Origin: an uncultured Prevotellaceae bacterium
GTDB taxonomy: Bacteria; Bacteroidota; Bacteroidia; Bacteroidales; Bacteroidaceae
Assembly: GCA_900314985.1 (NCBI GenBank)
Contig: OMXL01000016.1
Location: 1-50,786 of the forward strand
Length of the DNA stretch: 50,786 nucleotides
Direction of reading: 5' to 3'
A program made the translations under genes and the position numbers. Positions 43,850 to 50,786 of this stretch are shown piece by piece (the stretch's first letter is position 1; each line of letters opens with the position of its first letter). Below the pieces are notes generated by a model that made no database searches, was not told the origin of the DNA, and saw only the letters and a list, made by a program, of their open reading frames with translations.

Positions 43850-45820
43850 ATGGCAGAAGAATTAAACAAAGAAAGCAACTATTCCGCGAGTAACATTCAG
43901 GTGCTCGAGGGACTGGAGGCCGTACGTAAGCGTCCGGCCATGTATATCGGAGACATCAGTGAAAAGGGTCTCCATCACCTTGTAAACGAAACTGTCGATA
44001 ACTCTATCGACGAGGCTATGGCGGGCTACTGCACGCATATTGAAGTAACGATTAACGAAGATGGCTCTATCACCGTACAGGACAACGGTCGTGGTATTCC
44101 TGTTGACGAACACGAGAAGATGCACAAGTCGGCCTTGGAGGTCGTTATGACAGTGCTGCACGCTGGTGGTAAGTTCGACAAGGGTTCCTACAAGGTCTCT
44201 GGTGGTCTGCACGGTGTGGGTGTGAGTTGTGTGAACGCCCTGTCAACGCACATGATGTCGCAGGTATTCCGCAACGGTCACATCTACCAGCAGGAGTACG
44301 AGAAGGGTAAGCCCCTCTACGACGTAAAGATTGTAGGCGACACCGATCAGACAGGTACCCGTCAGCAGTTCTGGCCTGATGGCAGCATCTTCACCACCAC
44401 AGAATATAAGTACGACATCATTGCTAAGCGTATGCGCGAGCTGGCCTACCTGAATGCCGGCATCACCATCACGCTGCAGGATATGCGTCCTGACGAGGAG
44501 GGTAACCTCAAGAAGGAGGTCTTCCACGCCAAGGAAGGTCTGAAGGAGTTTGTGCGCTACGTCGATCGTCACCGCACGCATCTCTTCGACGACGTTATCT
44601 ATCTGAAGACCGAGAAGCAGGGTGTACCCATCGAGGTCGCTGTGATGTACAACACCGACTACTCGGAGAATATCCACTCTTACGTCAACAATATCAACAC
44701 CATCGAGGGTGGTACCCACCTGCAGGGCTTCCGTATGGCACTGACCCGTACGCTGAAGAAGTATGCCGATGAGGACCCCAATATCTCTAAGCAGATTGAG
44801 AAGGCTAAGATTGAGTTGGCTGGTGACGACTTCCGCGAGGGTCTGACAGCCGTTATCTCTATCAAGGTCGCTGAGCCCCAGTTCGAGGGACAGACCAAGA
44901 CCAAGCTGGGTAACAGCGAGGTCGCTGGTGCCGTACAGCAGGCTGTTGGTGAGGCGCTGAGCAACTATCTGGAGGAGCATCCGAAGGAGGCTAAGCAGAT
45001 CTGTGAGAAGGTGGTGCTGGCTGCTACTGCCCGTATCGCCGCCCGCAAGGCCCGTGAGAGCGTACAGCGCAAGAACCCCATGACGGGTGGTGGTCTGCCT
45101 GGTAAGCTCGCCGACTGCTCAGAGAAAGACCCCAAGGTCTGCGAAATCTTCCTCGTCGAGGGTGACTCCGCTGGTGGTTCTGCCAAGCAGGGTCGCGACC
45201 GTCACTTCCAGGCTATCCTGCCGCTGCGTGGTAAGATTCTGAACGTGGAGAAGGTACAGTGGCATCGTGTCTTCGAGGCTGAGTCAGTCATGAACATCAT
45301 CCAGTCTATTGGTGTACGCTTCGGCGTAGATGGCGAGGGCGACCGTGAGGCCAATGTCGACAAGCTGCGCTACGACAAGATTATCATCATGACCGACGCC
45401 GACGTCGATGGTTCTCACATCGACACACTGATCATGACACTCTTCTATCGCTTCATGCCGAAGGTCATCCAGGAGGGACACCTCTACATCGCTACGCCAC
45501 CTCTTTATAAGTGTACCTTCAAGAAGTTCTCTGAGTACTGCTATACCGAGCAGCAGCGTCAGGCCTTCATCGACAAGTATGTCGCTGGTGACGAGAACGC
45601 TACCGCACTCCACACACAGCGCTACAAAGGTCTTGGTGAGATGAACCCTGAGCAGTTGTGGGAGACGACTATGAATCCTGAGAACCGCTTGCTCAAGCAG
45701 GTAACTATCGAGAATGCCGCTGAGGCTGACGAGATCTTCTCTATGCTGATGGGTGACGATGTAGAGCCTCGCCGCCAGTTCATCGAGAAGAATGCTACCT
45801 ACGCCAACATCGACGCATAA
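43850..45820 (+). CDS. gyrB: DNA gyrase subunit B
   Basis: 656 residues. Motifs: VRKRPAMYIGDI, VNETVDNSIDEAM, VQDNGRGIPVDEH, GGLHGVGVSCVNALS in the ATPase; TOPRIM EIFLVEGDSAGGSAKQGRDR and MTDADVDGSHI; C-terminal RYKGLGEMNPEQLWETTMNP, the GyrB-specific ending. With GyrA it introduces negative supercoils. Monocistronic, bounded by its own promoter and terminator. Confidence 0.95.
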   Translation: MAEELNKESNYSASNIQVLEGLEAVRKRPAMYIGDISEKGLHHLVNETVDNSIDEAMAGYCTHIEVTINEDGSITVQDNGRGIPVDEHEKMHKSALEVVMTVLHAGGKFDKGSYKVSGGLHGVGVSCVNALSTHMMSQVFRNGHIYQQEYEKGKPLYDVKIVGDTDQTGTRQQFWPDGSIFTTTEYKYDIIAKRMRELAYLNAGITITLQDMRPDEEGNLKKEVFHAKEGLKEFVRYVDRHRTHLFDDVIYLKTEKQGVPIEVAVMYNTDYSENIHSYVNNINTIEGGTHLQGFRMALTRTLKKYADEDPNISKQIEKAKIELAGDDFREGLTAVISIKVAEPQFEGQTKTKLGNSEVAGAVQQAVGEALSNYLEEHPKEAKQICEKVVLAATARIAARKARESVQRKNPMTGGGLPGKLADCSEKDPKVCEIFLVEGDSAGGSAKQGRDRHFQAILPLRGKILNVEKVQWHRVFEAESVMNIIQSIGVRFGVDGEGDREANVDKLRYDKIIIMTDADVDGSHIDTLIMTLFYRFMPKVIQEGHLYIATPPLYKCTFKKFSEYCYTEQQRQAFIDKYVAGDENATALHTQRYKGLGEMNPEQLWETTMNPENRLLKQVTIENAAEADEIFSMLMGDDVEPRRQFIEKNATYANIDA

Positions 45821-45837
45821 TAGCATCGACATATATA

Positions 45838-45877
45838 AAAAGAAGAAAGAGGGCCGTCATGCCCTCTTTCCTCTTTT
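45838..45877 (+). terminator. Terminator of gyrB
   Basis: AAAGAGGGC (45846-45854) pairs with GCCCTCTTT (45861-45869); the stem extends outward with one mismatch to an A-rich and a T-rich flank. Confidence 0.8.
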
Positions 45878-45887
45878 ATATCCTTTA

Positions 45888-45989
45888 TTAAAGTGCTTGC
45901 TTGATATCCTCTATCAGAATAGTATGCCACTCGCCTGTCCCCGTGGCATTCTCAAGGAGTTGCGCTCGGGAAAGTGCATCATCACAATA
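45888..45989 (-). pseudogene. Possible 3' remnant of an unidentified gene
   Basis: A 33-codon open stretch on the minus strand, bounded by stops and lacking a start, reads ...DDALSRAQLLENATGTGEW and then HTILIEDIKQAL before TAA. The composition is protein-like, but I do not recognise it. The rest of the 45,821-46,102 gap holds only the gyrB terminator and the next promoter. Confidence 0.25.
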
Positions 45990-46073
45990 TTAAGTCGTGC
46001 AAAAAATGACATTAAAAACACAAAAAGTCACTGGAAAAATGGCAAAATATTTGGCAAACTCACTGGAAAAATG

Positions 46074-46081
46074 TATCTTTG
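46074..46081 (+). promoter_or_regulatory. -7 promoter element of the DUF4143 ATPase gene
   Basis: TATCTTTG, 21 nt before the ATG at 46103; the in-frame TTG at 46079 is part of this box. Confidence 0.65.
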
Positions 46082-46102
46082 CGGCATAAAACCGCGCAAA
46101 GT

Positions 46103-47542
46103 ATGATGTTAAAGCGAAGAATTACAGAAACACTCAGACAATGGAAGGCCAAGCCAAACCATCTGCCATTGGTCATTATGGGCATTCGCCAATGTGGGAA
46201 GACGTATATCGCACAACAGTTTGCGAATGACAACTATAAGCACGTTGCCTATATCAACTTTTTTAAAGAAGAGGAAAGGAAGAAAGCTTTTTATGGCTCT
46301 AAGGATGTGGACACAATCATTATGCTCCTGTCAGCCCAGATGAGAACTGCGAAGTTCGTCCCAGGTGAGACTTGTCTTATCTTAGATGAAATACAGGAGT
46401 GCCCAGAAGCACGTACCTGCTTGAAGTTTTTTAAGGAGGATGGTCGATACGACATCATTGCCACAGGGTCGTTACTGGGTGTTCAGGGATATGGACAAGA
46501 GAAAAAGAAGAGACGCAAGAGGGGAGCAGTCAAGCAAGAGAAGGGCAGCAATTCTATTCCTGTGGGCTATGAAGAGATTGTTGAGATGTACCCGCTCGAT
46601 TTTGAGGAGTTCCTCTGGGCAAACAACATGAGCGAGGAAATCATCAAGGTGTTGAGAAAATGCTTAGTCGAGGAGACCCCCGTACCAGAAGGTATCCATG
46701 TGGCTATGAAGACATTGTTGTACCGATATATTGCCGTTGGAGGACTTCCTGCTGCTGTGAATGCCCTACTTGAGACGGGCAACATGAATGAGGTGAATAC
46801 AGTGTGGCAATCTATTCTGAAGGAATACCGTTCAGACATGGTGAAGTATGCGGACGACAAGGACAAGCCTCACATCCGAGCCTGTTTCAATGCCATTCCC
46901 AAGCAACTGGCCAAGGAGAACAAGAAATACCAGTGGTCAAAAGTGGAGAGTGGCGGTCGTGGCGTGCTTTACAAAGACTCGCTACAGTGGTTGGAAGATG
47001 CCGATATCATTCGTCGGTGCTATAATTCCAATATTACAGGACTGCCGTTGGAAGGCAATGCAATAGATAATGTTTTCAAGGTTTATACCGCTGACATTGG
47101 AATGCTGGTTGCCATGCTTGGTGGTACTACAAGGGCGGATATTCTTCTGGGTAATCTTGGTGGCTGCAAGGGGGCTATCTATGAGAATCTGATGGCTGAC
47201 ACGCTCATCAAGAAGGGACAGAGCCTGTATTACCTCCAAAAGGATTCCGGCATGGAACTAGACTTCCTCATCCGATACAAGGGTGAATGTGTTCCCGTAG
47301 AGGTGAAGGCTCGTACAGCACAGGCCAAAAGTATCTCCACCGTTAGGAAACATCCTGAGAAATATGGTGTGAAACACTTCATCAAATTCGGTGACTACAA
47401 TATCGGTCGTGATGGCGACCTGCTGACGCTTCCTACCTATATGCAGTTCCTGTTGGATTTGGAGCCAGAAGAACTTGTGTTGGAACCCATTGACACCACC
47501 GCACTGAACTCGCTGGCAAGGGAGATTTTGGGCAAAGACTGA
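46103..47542 (+). CDS. AAA ATPase with DUF4143 domain
   Basis: 479 residues (start 46103 or 46106). The Walker A motif is IMGIRQCGKTYIAQ, Walker B is CLILDEIQECPEA, and IIATGSLLGV follows as sensor I. The C-terminal DUF4143 has a restriction-nuclease-like strand pair (MELDFLIRYKGECVPVEVKA; Asp, Glu and Lys of a PD-(D/E)xK-like site). The family is abundant in Bacteroidetes and archaea and is often called a defence or mobile-element ATPase without proof. It stands alone. Confidence 0.85.
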   Translation: MMLKRRITETLRQWKAKPNHLPLVIMGIRQCGKTYIAQQFANDNYKHVAYINFFKEEERKKAFYGSKDVDTIIMLLSAQMRTAKFVPGETCLILDEIQECPEARTCLKFFKEDGRYDIIATGSLLGVQGYGQEKKKRRKRGAVKQEKGSNSIPVGYEEIVEMYPLDFEEFLWANNMSEEIIKVLRKCLVEETPVPEGIHVAMKTLLYRYIAVGGLPAAVNALLETGNMNEVNTVWQSILKEYRSDMVKYADDKDKPHIRACFNAIPKQLAKENKKYQWSKVESGGRGVLYKDSLQWLEDADIIRRCYNSNITGLPLEGNAIDNVFKVYTADIGMLVAMLGGTTRADILLGNLGGCKGAIYENLMADTLIKKGQSLYYLQKDSGMELDFLIRYKGECVPVEVKARTAQAKSISTVRKHPEKYGVKHFIKFGDYNIGRDGDLLTLPTYMQFLLDLEPEELVLEPIDTTALNSLAREILGKD

Positions 47543-47585
47543 CACGTCTTTCAATGAATCGTGGGGACGGCTGGACCAGAAAAAG

Positions 47586-47630
47586 AATGGCCGCCGAAGT
47601 TCTGTGAAATGCGGGACTTCAGCGGCCATT
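47586..47630. terminator. Hairpin after the DUF4143 ATPase gene
   Basis: AATGGCCGCCGAAGT pairs with ACTTCAGCGGCCATT (one mismatch) around a 15-nt loop. No strong T run follows. Confidence 0.6.
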
Positions 47631-47658
47631 TGTAGTCATCATGCTTTTCTGCTGCCTT

Positions 47659-47727
47659 TTATTTGTTAACTGGTTCGAGGTAATTCAGGTCGTCCTCATC
47701 TAAAAGGGGGGGAAAAGCAAGAAATTC
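47659..47727 (-). pseudogene. Possible 3' remnant of an unidentified gene
   Basis: A 22-codon minus-strand stretch between stops reads EFLAFPPLLDEDDLN then YLEPVNK before TAA. The acidic ending is protein-like, but no start or upstream part exists. Otherwise the 47,543-47,870 gap holds the hairpin above and the M4 protease promoter and leader. Confidence 0.2.
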
Positions 47728-47781
47728 CTATTTTGAGATATCATTTTCCTATTTTGAAACATCTGTTTTGTCAGTCCACCG

Positions 47782-47789
47782 TATCTTTG
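47782..47789 (+). promoter_or_regulatory. -7 promoter element of the M4 protease gene
   Basis: TATCTTTG, with an 81-nt leader before the ATG at 47871. Confidence 0.65.
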
Positions 47790-47870
47790 CAGTCGAAAAT
47801 CACAGAAAACATCACGCCAAGGAAAATAAATGATACAATAAACAAATAAACTCAAATCAAACATGAACAG

Positions 47871-50114
47871 ATGAGAAAGACAATTATCCTTTTGTGTACA
47901 TTGCTTGTGCAGCTGACTGCATGGGCACAGTTGGGCAGCGGACACTTCTTCAAGTCGCTGCGAAGTGAAAATCTTACGGAACAGAGAGCCGTAGAGTACT
48001 TCAATCAGTGGTTCGCCCTGCCTCAGGAAACCGAGTGGCAACGAGTGGGCGAGCGCACCGACAGGCTGGGCATGACCCGCGTGGAATACCGCCAGTATGT
48101 GAGCGGTGTGGAAGTGGAGCACTCGCAGGTGCTGCTGCATATTAAGGACGGTCGCGTGCAAACCGCCAACGGCACCGTGATGGAAGTTCGCCAGGCACCC
48201 TCTAAGATTCGCCACTACGCCAAGATCTATCGCAACGGCACACCCACCGACCAGCTGGGCCGGACACTCTATCTGGTTAGCACTAATGATGGCTACCGCT
48301 ATGCCACAAAGGTGCTCTCGGCTGACAAGAGCGAGTGGATATACAGCGACGCTGACTCCGGTGAAGTCCTAAAGCGCATCCCCACACGCTACAACTTGAC
48401 AGCAGAACCCGTGACAGTCACCGGCAGCACCATCTACAGCGGTGAAGTTCAGATGGATGCCACCCACGACACAGAGAGCGGTGCCTATATGCTCTGGGAT
48501 CAGCAGCGTAACATCCACACCATGATAGGTGCCACCCTGCCCTCGTTTCAGATGATGCCTAAAGAGGTCTTTGTAGAAAACTTCCCCCAATATGCAGAGA
48601 CGTTGCCGGTTCCCATCGAAGAGATGACGGACCAATTATGGACAGAGTGGTTTAGTAATCTAACCCTTGACTTGAACACGCTGGAGCTGACGACCTACAT
48701 CGCTCGCAATGCGCTCTATGCCGCCAGCACCGAGCCCCATTTTGACAGCTATGTCCTCAATACGCTCACCATCGACCGCCTGGCCACAGTCGACGAGGAC
48801 AAAACAGTTACGGAAATCGTGCCATCGAAGTTCAATCCACTCACCCTCTACACGGAAATCCAGTATGCGGGTACCGATGGTATCATAGATCGAAGCCAAA
48901 ACACCATTACCAAATTTCCGTTTACGCTCAACCTGAAGGGCTATTTCGACGAAGTGCCCACTGCGGGCATCGACATCACCTTGTATGCCGTTACCACGAA
49001 TGAAAACAACCAGCAGAACCCTACGACGAAAACGCTTCTGAACAACATAAGACTTGTACCCGACGCCAGCGGCTATAAGGAGTGGAACGCGGAACTGCTG
49101 AAGGCATCGGCTACCTACGAGAAGGGACCGTGGTCGGCTGCCGACATCCACTGGGGCATGCAGCATACCTACGACTTCTACATGAACTACTTTGGTCGCA
49201 ACAGCTACGACGACAATGGTGCCCCTATCTACAACCTCTTCTATCTGCCTGACGACAAACGCAGTCTGTCATACATTCTTCGCACCGACCCCAACAACGC
49301 TATGGCCCTTAACGCCGGCACATCCCAGATGGTTTATGGCATGGGGTCACGTGACTATGGTTACTACAACATGTATCCTGTCGTGGAACTGAGTGTCATG
49401 GCCCATGAGTTCACCCATATGGTGACTCACACCACTGCCGATTTAGTCTATCAGGGAGAGTCGGGCGCACTGAACGAGTCGTTCTCTGACGTGTTTGGTG
49501 TCAGCATCAAGAAGCATGTGCAAGGCAACGACGCTCCGTGGACCATTGGCGATGGCGTAATGGCTAATTTCTCAAGCATGCGCTCCATGTCGTTCCCCAA
49601 GATGGGCATGGATGGCAAGGACCCCAGTCCCGACACCTATCAGGGAGAGTACTGGATAGATACTAAGAGCCAAGATGACCACGGCGGCGTACACAGGAAC
49701 AGTGGCGTGCAGAACAAATGGTACTACCTGCTCACTGACGGTGATTCCGGCACTAACGACAATGGCTACAGCTACCAAGTCAATGGCATCGGCATAGAGA
49801 AGTCTCAGCAAATTGCCTACCGCACCCTGACAGAGTATGCCACTCAGGAGTCGCAGTACGCCGACATCCGCCTGGCCTCCCTCCAGGCCGCTGAGGATCT
49901 CTTTGGCGAGAATGCCGCTGAGGTGATGGCCGTCGATGAGGCTTGGAAGGCAGTAGGCGTAGGCGGTGGCGGAGATCCGACCGCCATCCGCAACATTGAG
50001 CAAGCAGTTCAACCCTCAACAGTTCCTTCCGTCTATGACCTCGCTGGCCGCAAGGTGCAAAACCCACAGAAGGGTCTCTACATCATTAATGGCAAAAAGG
50101 TGATGGTCAAGTAA
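47871..50114 (+). CDS. Secreted M4-family (thermolysin-like) metalloprotease
   Basis: 747 residues. Signal peptide (IILLCTLLVQLTAWAQ), an FTP/PepSY-like propeptide (about 20-180; VSGVEVEHSQVLLHIKDGRV), then the catalytic domain: VMAHEFTHMVTH gives His512, Glu513 and His516, and GALNESFSDVFG supplies the third zinc ligand Glu536. NKWYYLLTDG and AYRTLTEYATQESQYADIR follow, as in thermolysins. The C-terminal VYDLAGRKVQNPQKGLYII then NGKKVMVK resembles the short Prevotella C-terminal tails linked to type IX secretion. An exported, self-processed protease is expected. Confidence 0.9.
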   Translation: MRKTIILLCTLLVQLTAWAQLGSGHFFKSLRSENLTEQRAVEYFNQWFALPQETEWQRVGERTDRLGMTRVEYRQYVSGVEVEHSQVLLHIKDGRVQTANGTVMEVRQAPSKIRHYAKIYRNGTPTDQLGRTLYLVSTNDGYRYATKVLSADKSEWIYSDADSGEVLKRIPTRYNLTAEPVTVTGSTIYSGEVQMDATHDTESGAYMLWDQQRNIHTMIGATLPSFQMMPKEVFVENFPQYAETLPVPIEEMTDQLWTEWFSNLTLDLNTLELTTYIARNALYAASTEPHFDSYVLNTLTIDRLATVDEDKTVTEIVPSKFNPLTLYTEIQYAGTDGIIDRSQNTITKFPFTLNLKGYFDEVPTAGIDITLYAVTTNENNQQNPTTKTLLNNIRLVPDASGYKEWNAELLKASATYEKGPWSAADIHWGMQHTYDFYMNYFGRNSYDDNGAPIYNLFYLPDDKRSLSYILRTDPNNAMALNAGTSQMVYGMGSRDYGYYNMYPVVELSVMAHEFTHMVTHTTADLVYQGESGALNESFSDVFGVSIKKHVQGNDAPWTIGDGVMANFSSMRSMSFPKMGMDGKDPSPDTYQGEYWIDTKSQDDHGGVHRNSGVQNKWYYLLTDGDSGTNDNGYSYQVNGIGIEKSQQIAYRTLTEYATQESQYADIRLASLQAAEDLFGENAAEVMAVDEAWKAVGVGGGGDPTAIRNIEQAVQPSTVPSVYDLAGRKVQNPQKGLYIINGKKVMVK

Positions 50115-50142
50115 AACAAAACTGAAGTAAGATATGACAAAA

Positions 50143-50173
50143 AAGTGCTGCAGACATATTGTTTGCAGCACTT
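50143..50173 (+). terminator. Terminator of the M4 protease gene
   Basis: AAGTGCTGCA (50143-50152) pairs with TGCAGCACTT (50164-50173), followed by CGTTTTT. Confidence 0.85.
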
Positions 50174-50260
50174 CGTTTTTGAGTGTGTTCAACAGCAAAT
50201 TTTCGTTTCACTCTACTCACTATTCTTTGACCTGAAGGTCAAAGTGTGGCTTCGCAATCG

Positions 50261-50337
50261 TTATTCACTATTAACTATTCACTATTCACTATTCACTATT
50301 CACTATTCGTTATTCGTTATTCACTATTAACTATTCA
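50261..50337. repeat. Longest heptamer array, CTATTCA-type x11
   Basis: Eleven consecutive 7-nt units (TTATTCA, CTATTAA, CTATTCA x4, CTATTCG, TTATTCG, TTATTCA, CTATTAA, CTATTCA) between the protease and the smalltalk gene. Confidence 0.92.
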
Positions 50338-50340
50338 CTA

Positions 50341-50362
50341 GCTTGCGCTACAGAGCGCAAGC
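50341..50362 (-). terminator. Hairpin overlapping the smalltalk stop codon
   Basis: GCTTGCGCT and AGCGCAAGC form a 9-bp stem around ACAG; the stop codon lies within it. Confidence 0.6.
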
Positions 50363-50446
50363 GCTCACTCCCAGCGTAGTCGTCAGTGCGGTCAGCACCG
50401 AAATGACAATCTGAATCAGTGTCTTCCAAAATTCCTTGTTTCGCAT
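50348..50446 (-). CDS. Smalltalk family micropeptide
   Basis: 32 residues, MRNKEFWKTLIQIVISVLTA then a Thr-rich LTTTLGVSACAL: a short charged start and one hydrophobic helix. This matches the 'smalltalk' proteins found in Bacteroidales next to HU-like DNA-binding protein genes. Role unknown; a membrane micropeptide is likely. It follows the HU-like gene on the same strand across 141 nt that carry a pair of inverted GC-rich repeats. Confidence 0.82.
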   Translation of the reverse strand: MRNKEFWKTLIQIVISVLTALTTTLGVSACAL

Positions 50447-50450
50447 AGAG

Positions 50451-50484
50451 ACTCACCCCCATCCCCTCCCTGTGAGGGAGGGGC
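50451..50484. repeat. GC-rich palindromic repeat, arm 1
   Basis: ACTCACCCCCATCCCCTCCC then TGTGAGGGAGGGG. It is an inverted near-copy of 50552-50587. Confidence 0.85.
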
Positions 50485-50551
50485 GTAGATACCTCGGGGG
50501 CTCCATTTCTTTTAATCGTTAAACTTACTTTTAGTTCTCTCTGTTCTAATT

Positions 50552-50587
50552 ACTCCCCTCCCTCACAGGGAGGGGTCGGGGGTGAGT
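50552..50587. repeat. GC-rich palindromic repeat, arm 2
   Basis: CTCCCCTCCCTCACAGGGAG then GGGTCGGGGGTGAGTC; its end touches the HU-like stop codon. Confidence 0.85.
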
Positions 50588-50786
50588 CTACTCCCCCTGC
50601 ACGTCCTTCTCCACCTTGTTCTCAGGCAGCTCCTCGCACTTCGCTCCCTGCAGGAACTGCTTCACGCGGTTGCCGGCAGCGTCGGTCGAGCGCTCGGGGG
50701 TGAACACGATGTGCATGCCCTTGATGTTGTCGGCCACGGTGAACGCCTTCGCCGAGCGGGCACCCTTCGAGCTGATGCCGATCTTG
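50588..50786 (-). CDS. HU-like DNA-binding protein, 3' part only
   Basis: The last 65 codons of a gene running off the window. It reads KIGISSKGARSAKAFTVADN, then IKGMHIVFTPERSTDAAGNR, VKQFLQGAKCEELPENK, ending VQGE. The 'ADNIKGMHIVFTPER' strand is typical of the C-terminal part of Bacteroidetes HU-like nucleoid proteins, and the adjacent smalltalk gene supports the call. The composition is GC-rich. Confidence 0.75.
   Translation of the reverse strand, partial: KIGISSKGARSAKAFTVADNIKGMHIVFTPERSTDAAGNRVKQFLQGAKCEELPENKVEKDVQGE

Noticed and set aside
50261-50337. CRISPR or origin iterons
   Set aside because: The repeat is 7 nt with no spacers and no replication gene nearby; similar arrays occur throughout the window.

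Overview
The window looks like a chromosomal segment of a Bacteroidales bacterium, most likely Prevotella or a close relative. Nearly every transcription unit is preceded by the Bacteroidetes -7 element TAnnTTTG. The gene content fits too: Bacteroidetes-type RHS proteins, DUF3332, a DUF4143 ATPase, a 'smalltalk' plus HU-like pair, a VTC/DUF4956/DUF2490 cluster, and an M4 protease with a Prevotella-style C-terminal tail. Genus is inferred from these features; no database was consulted.

Positions 1-10,500 are accessory. A RelE/ParE-type toxin-antitoxin pair and an archaeal-type AAA ATPase are followed by about 1.1 kb of non-coding DNA crowded with repeats: a 36-nt perfect palindrome, a 334-bp element with long inverted arms and internal 22-nt tandem repeats, and a strong terminator. 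Next comes a minus-strand operon of two RHS-type toxin genes, each followed by a putative exported immunity gene: a mini-RHS with an HEFYH metallopeptidase-like tail and a lipoprotein, then a full RHS with an L,D-transpeptidase-like tail and a secreted protein. A membrane-anchored TPR/HTH regulator lies upstream.

Positions 10,500-16,600 hold a secreted GH127-type arabinofuranosidase, divergent from the TPR regulator, and a tandem sensor pair. The first sensor has lost its kinase function; the second is an intact histidine kinase. From 16,600 to 24,300 on the minus strand are a mannitol-dehydrogenase-family (uronate) oxidoreductase, a CtpA-type protease, parE, an acyltransferase-like gene and a THUMP-like methyltransferase. 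From 24,300 to 28,400 on the plus strand are dapB, lepB, a catalytically dead LepB paralogue, a WbqC-like gene and DUF3332. From 28,400 to 38,200 are an AGCS transporter and a Fur-family regulator, sufT-like, lpxH, kdgK-like, ackA-pta, cdaA, folP and murF. From 38,200 to 41,500 is the DUF4353/DUF2490/DUF4956/VTC cluster. From 41,700 to the end are a Sel1 protein, recO, tRNA-Glu(UUC), rpsT, gyrB, a DUF4143 ATPase, an M4 metalloprotease, a 32-residue smalltalk gene and the 3' end of an HU-like gene that runs off the window.

The most unusual global signal is a dispersed family of tandem repeats with a strict 7-nt period. There are 16 arrays, with different but related heptamers (on one strand rich in T, C and A and usually containing TCA). 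They sit between genes and, in frame, inside conserved genes (folP, murF twice, wbqC-like twice, the methyltransferase, and the signal peptide of the DUF2490 protein). A second family of GC-rich palindromes with a CCCCTCC/GGAGGGG core also occurs in frame inside murF, recO and the mannitol-dehydrogenase-family gene.
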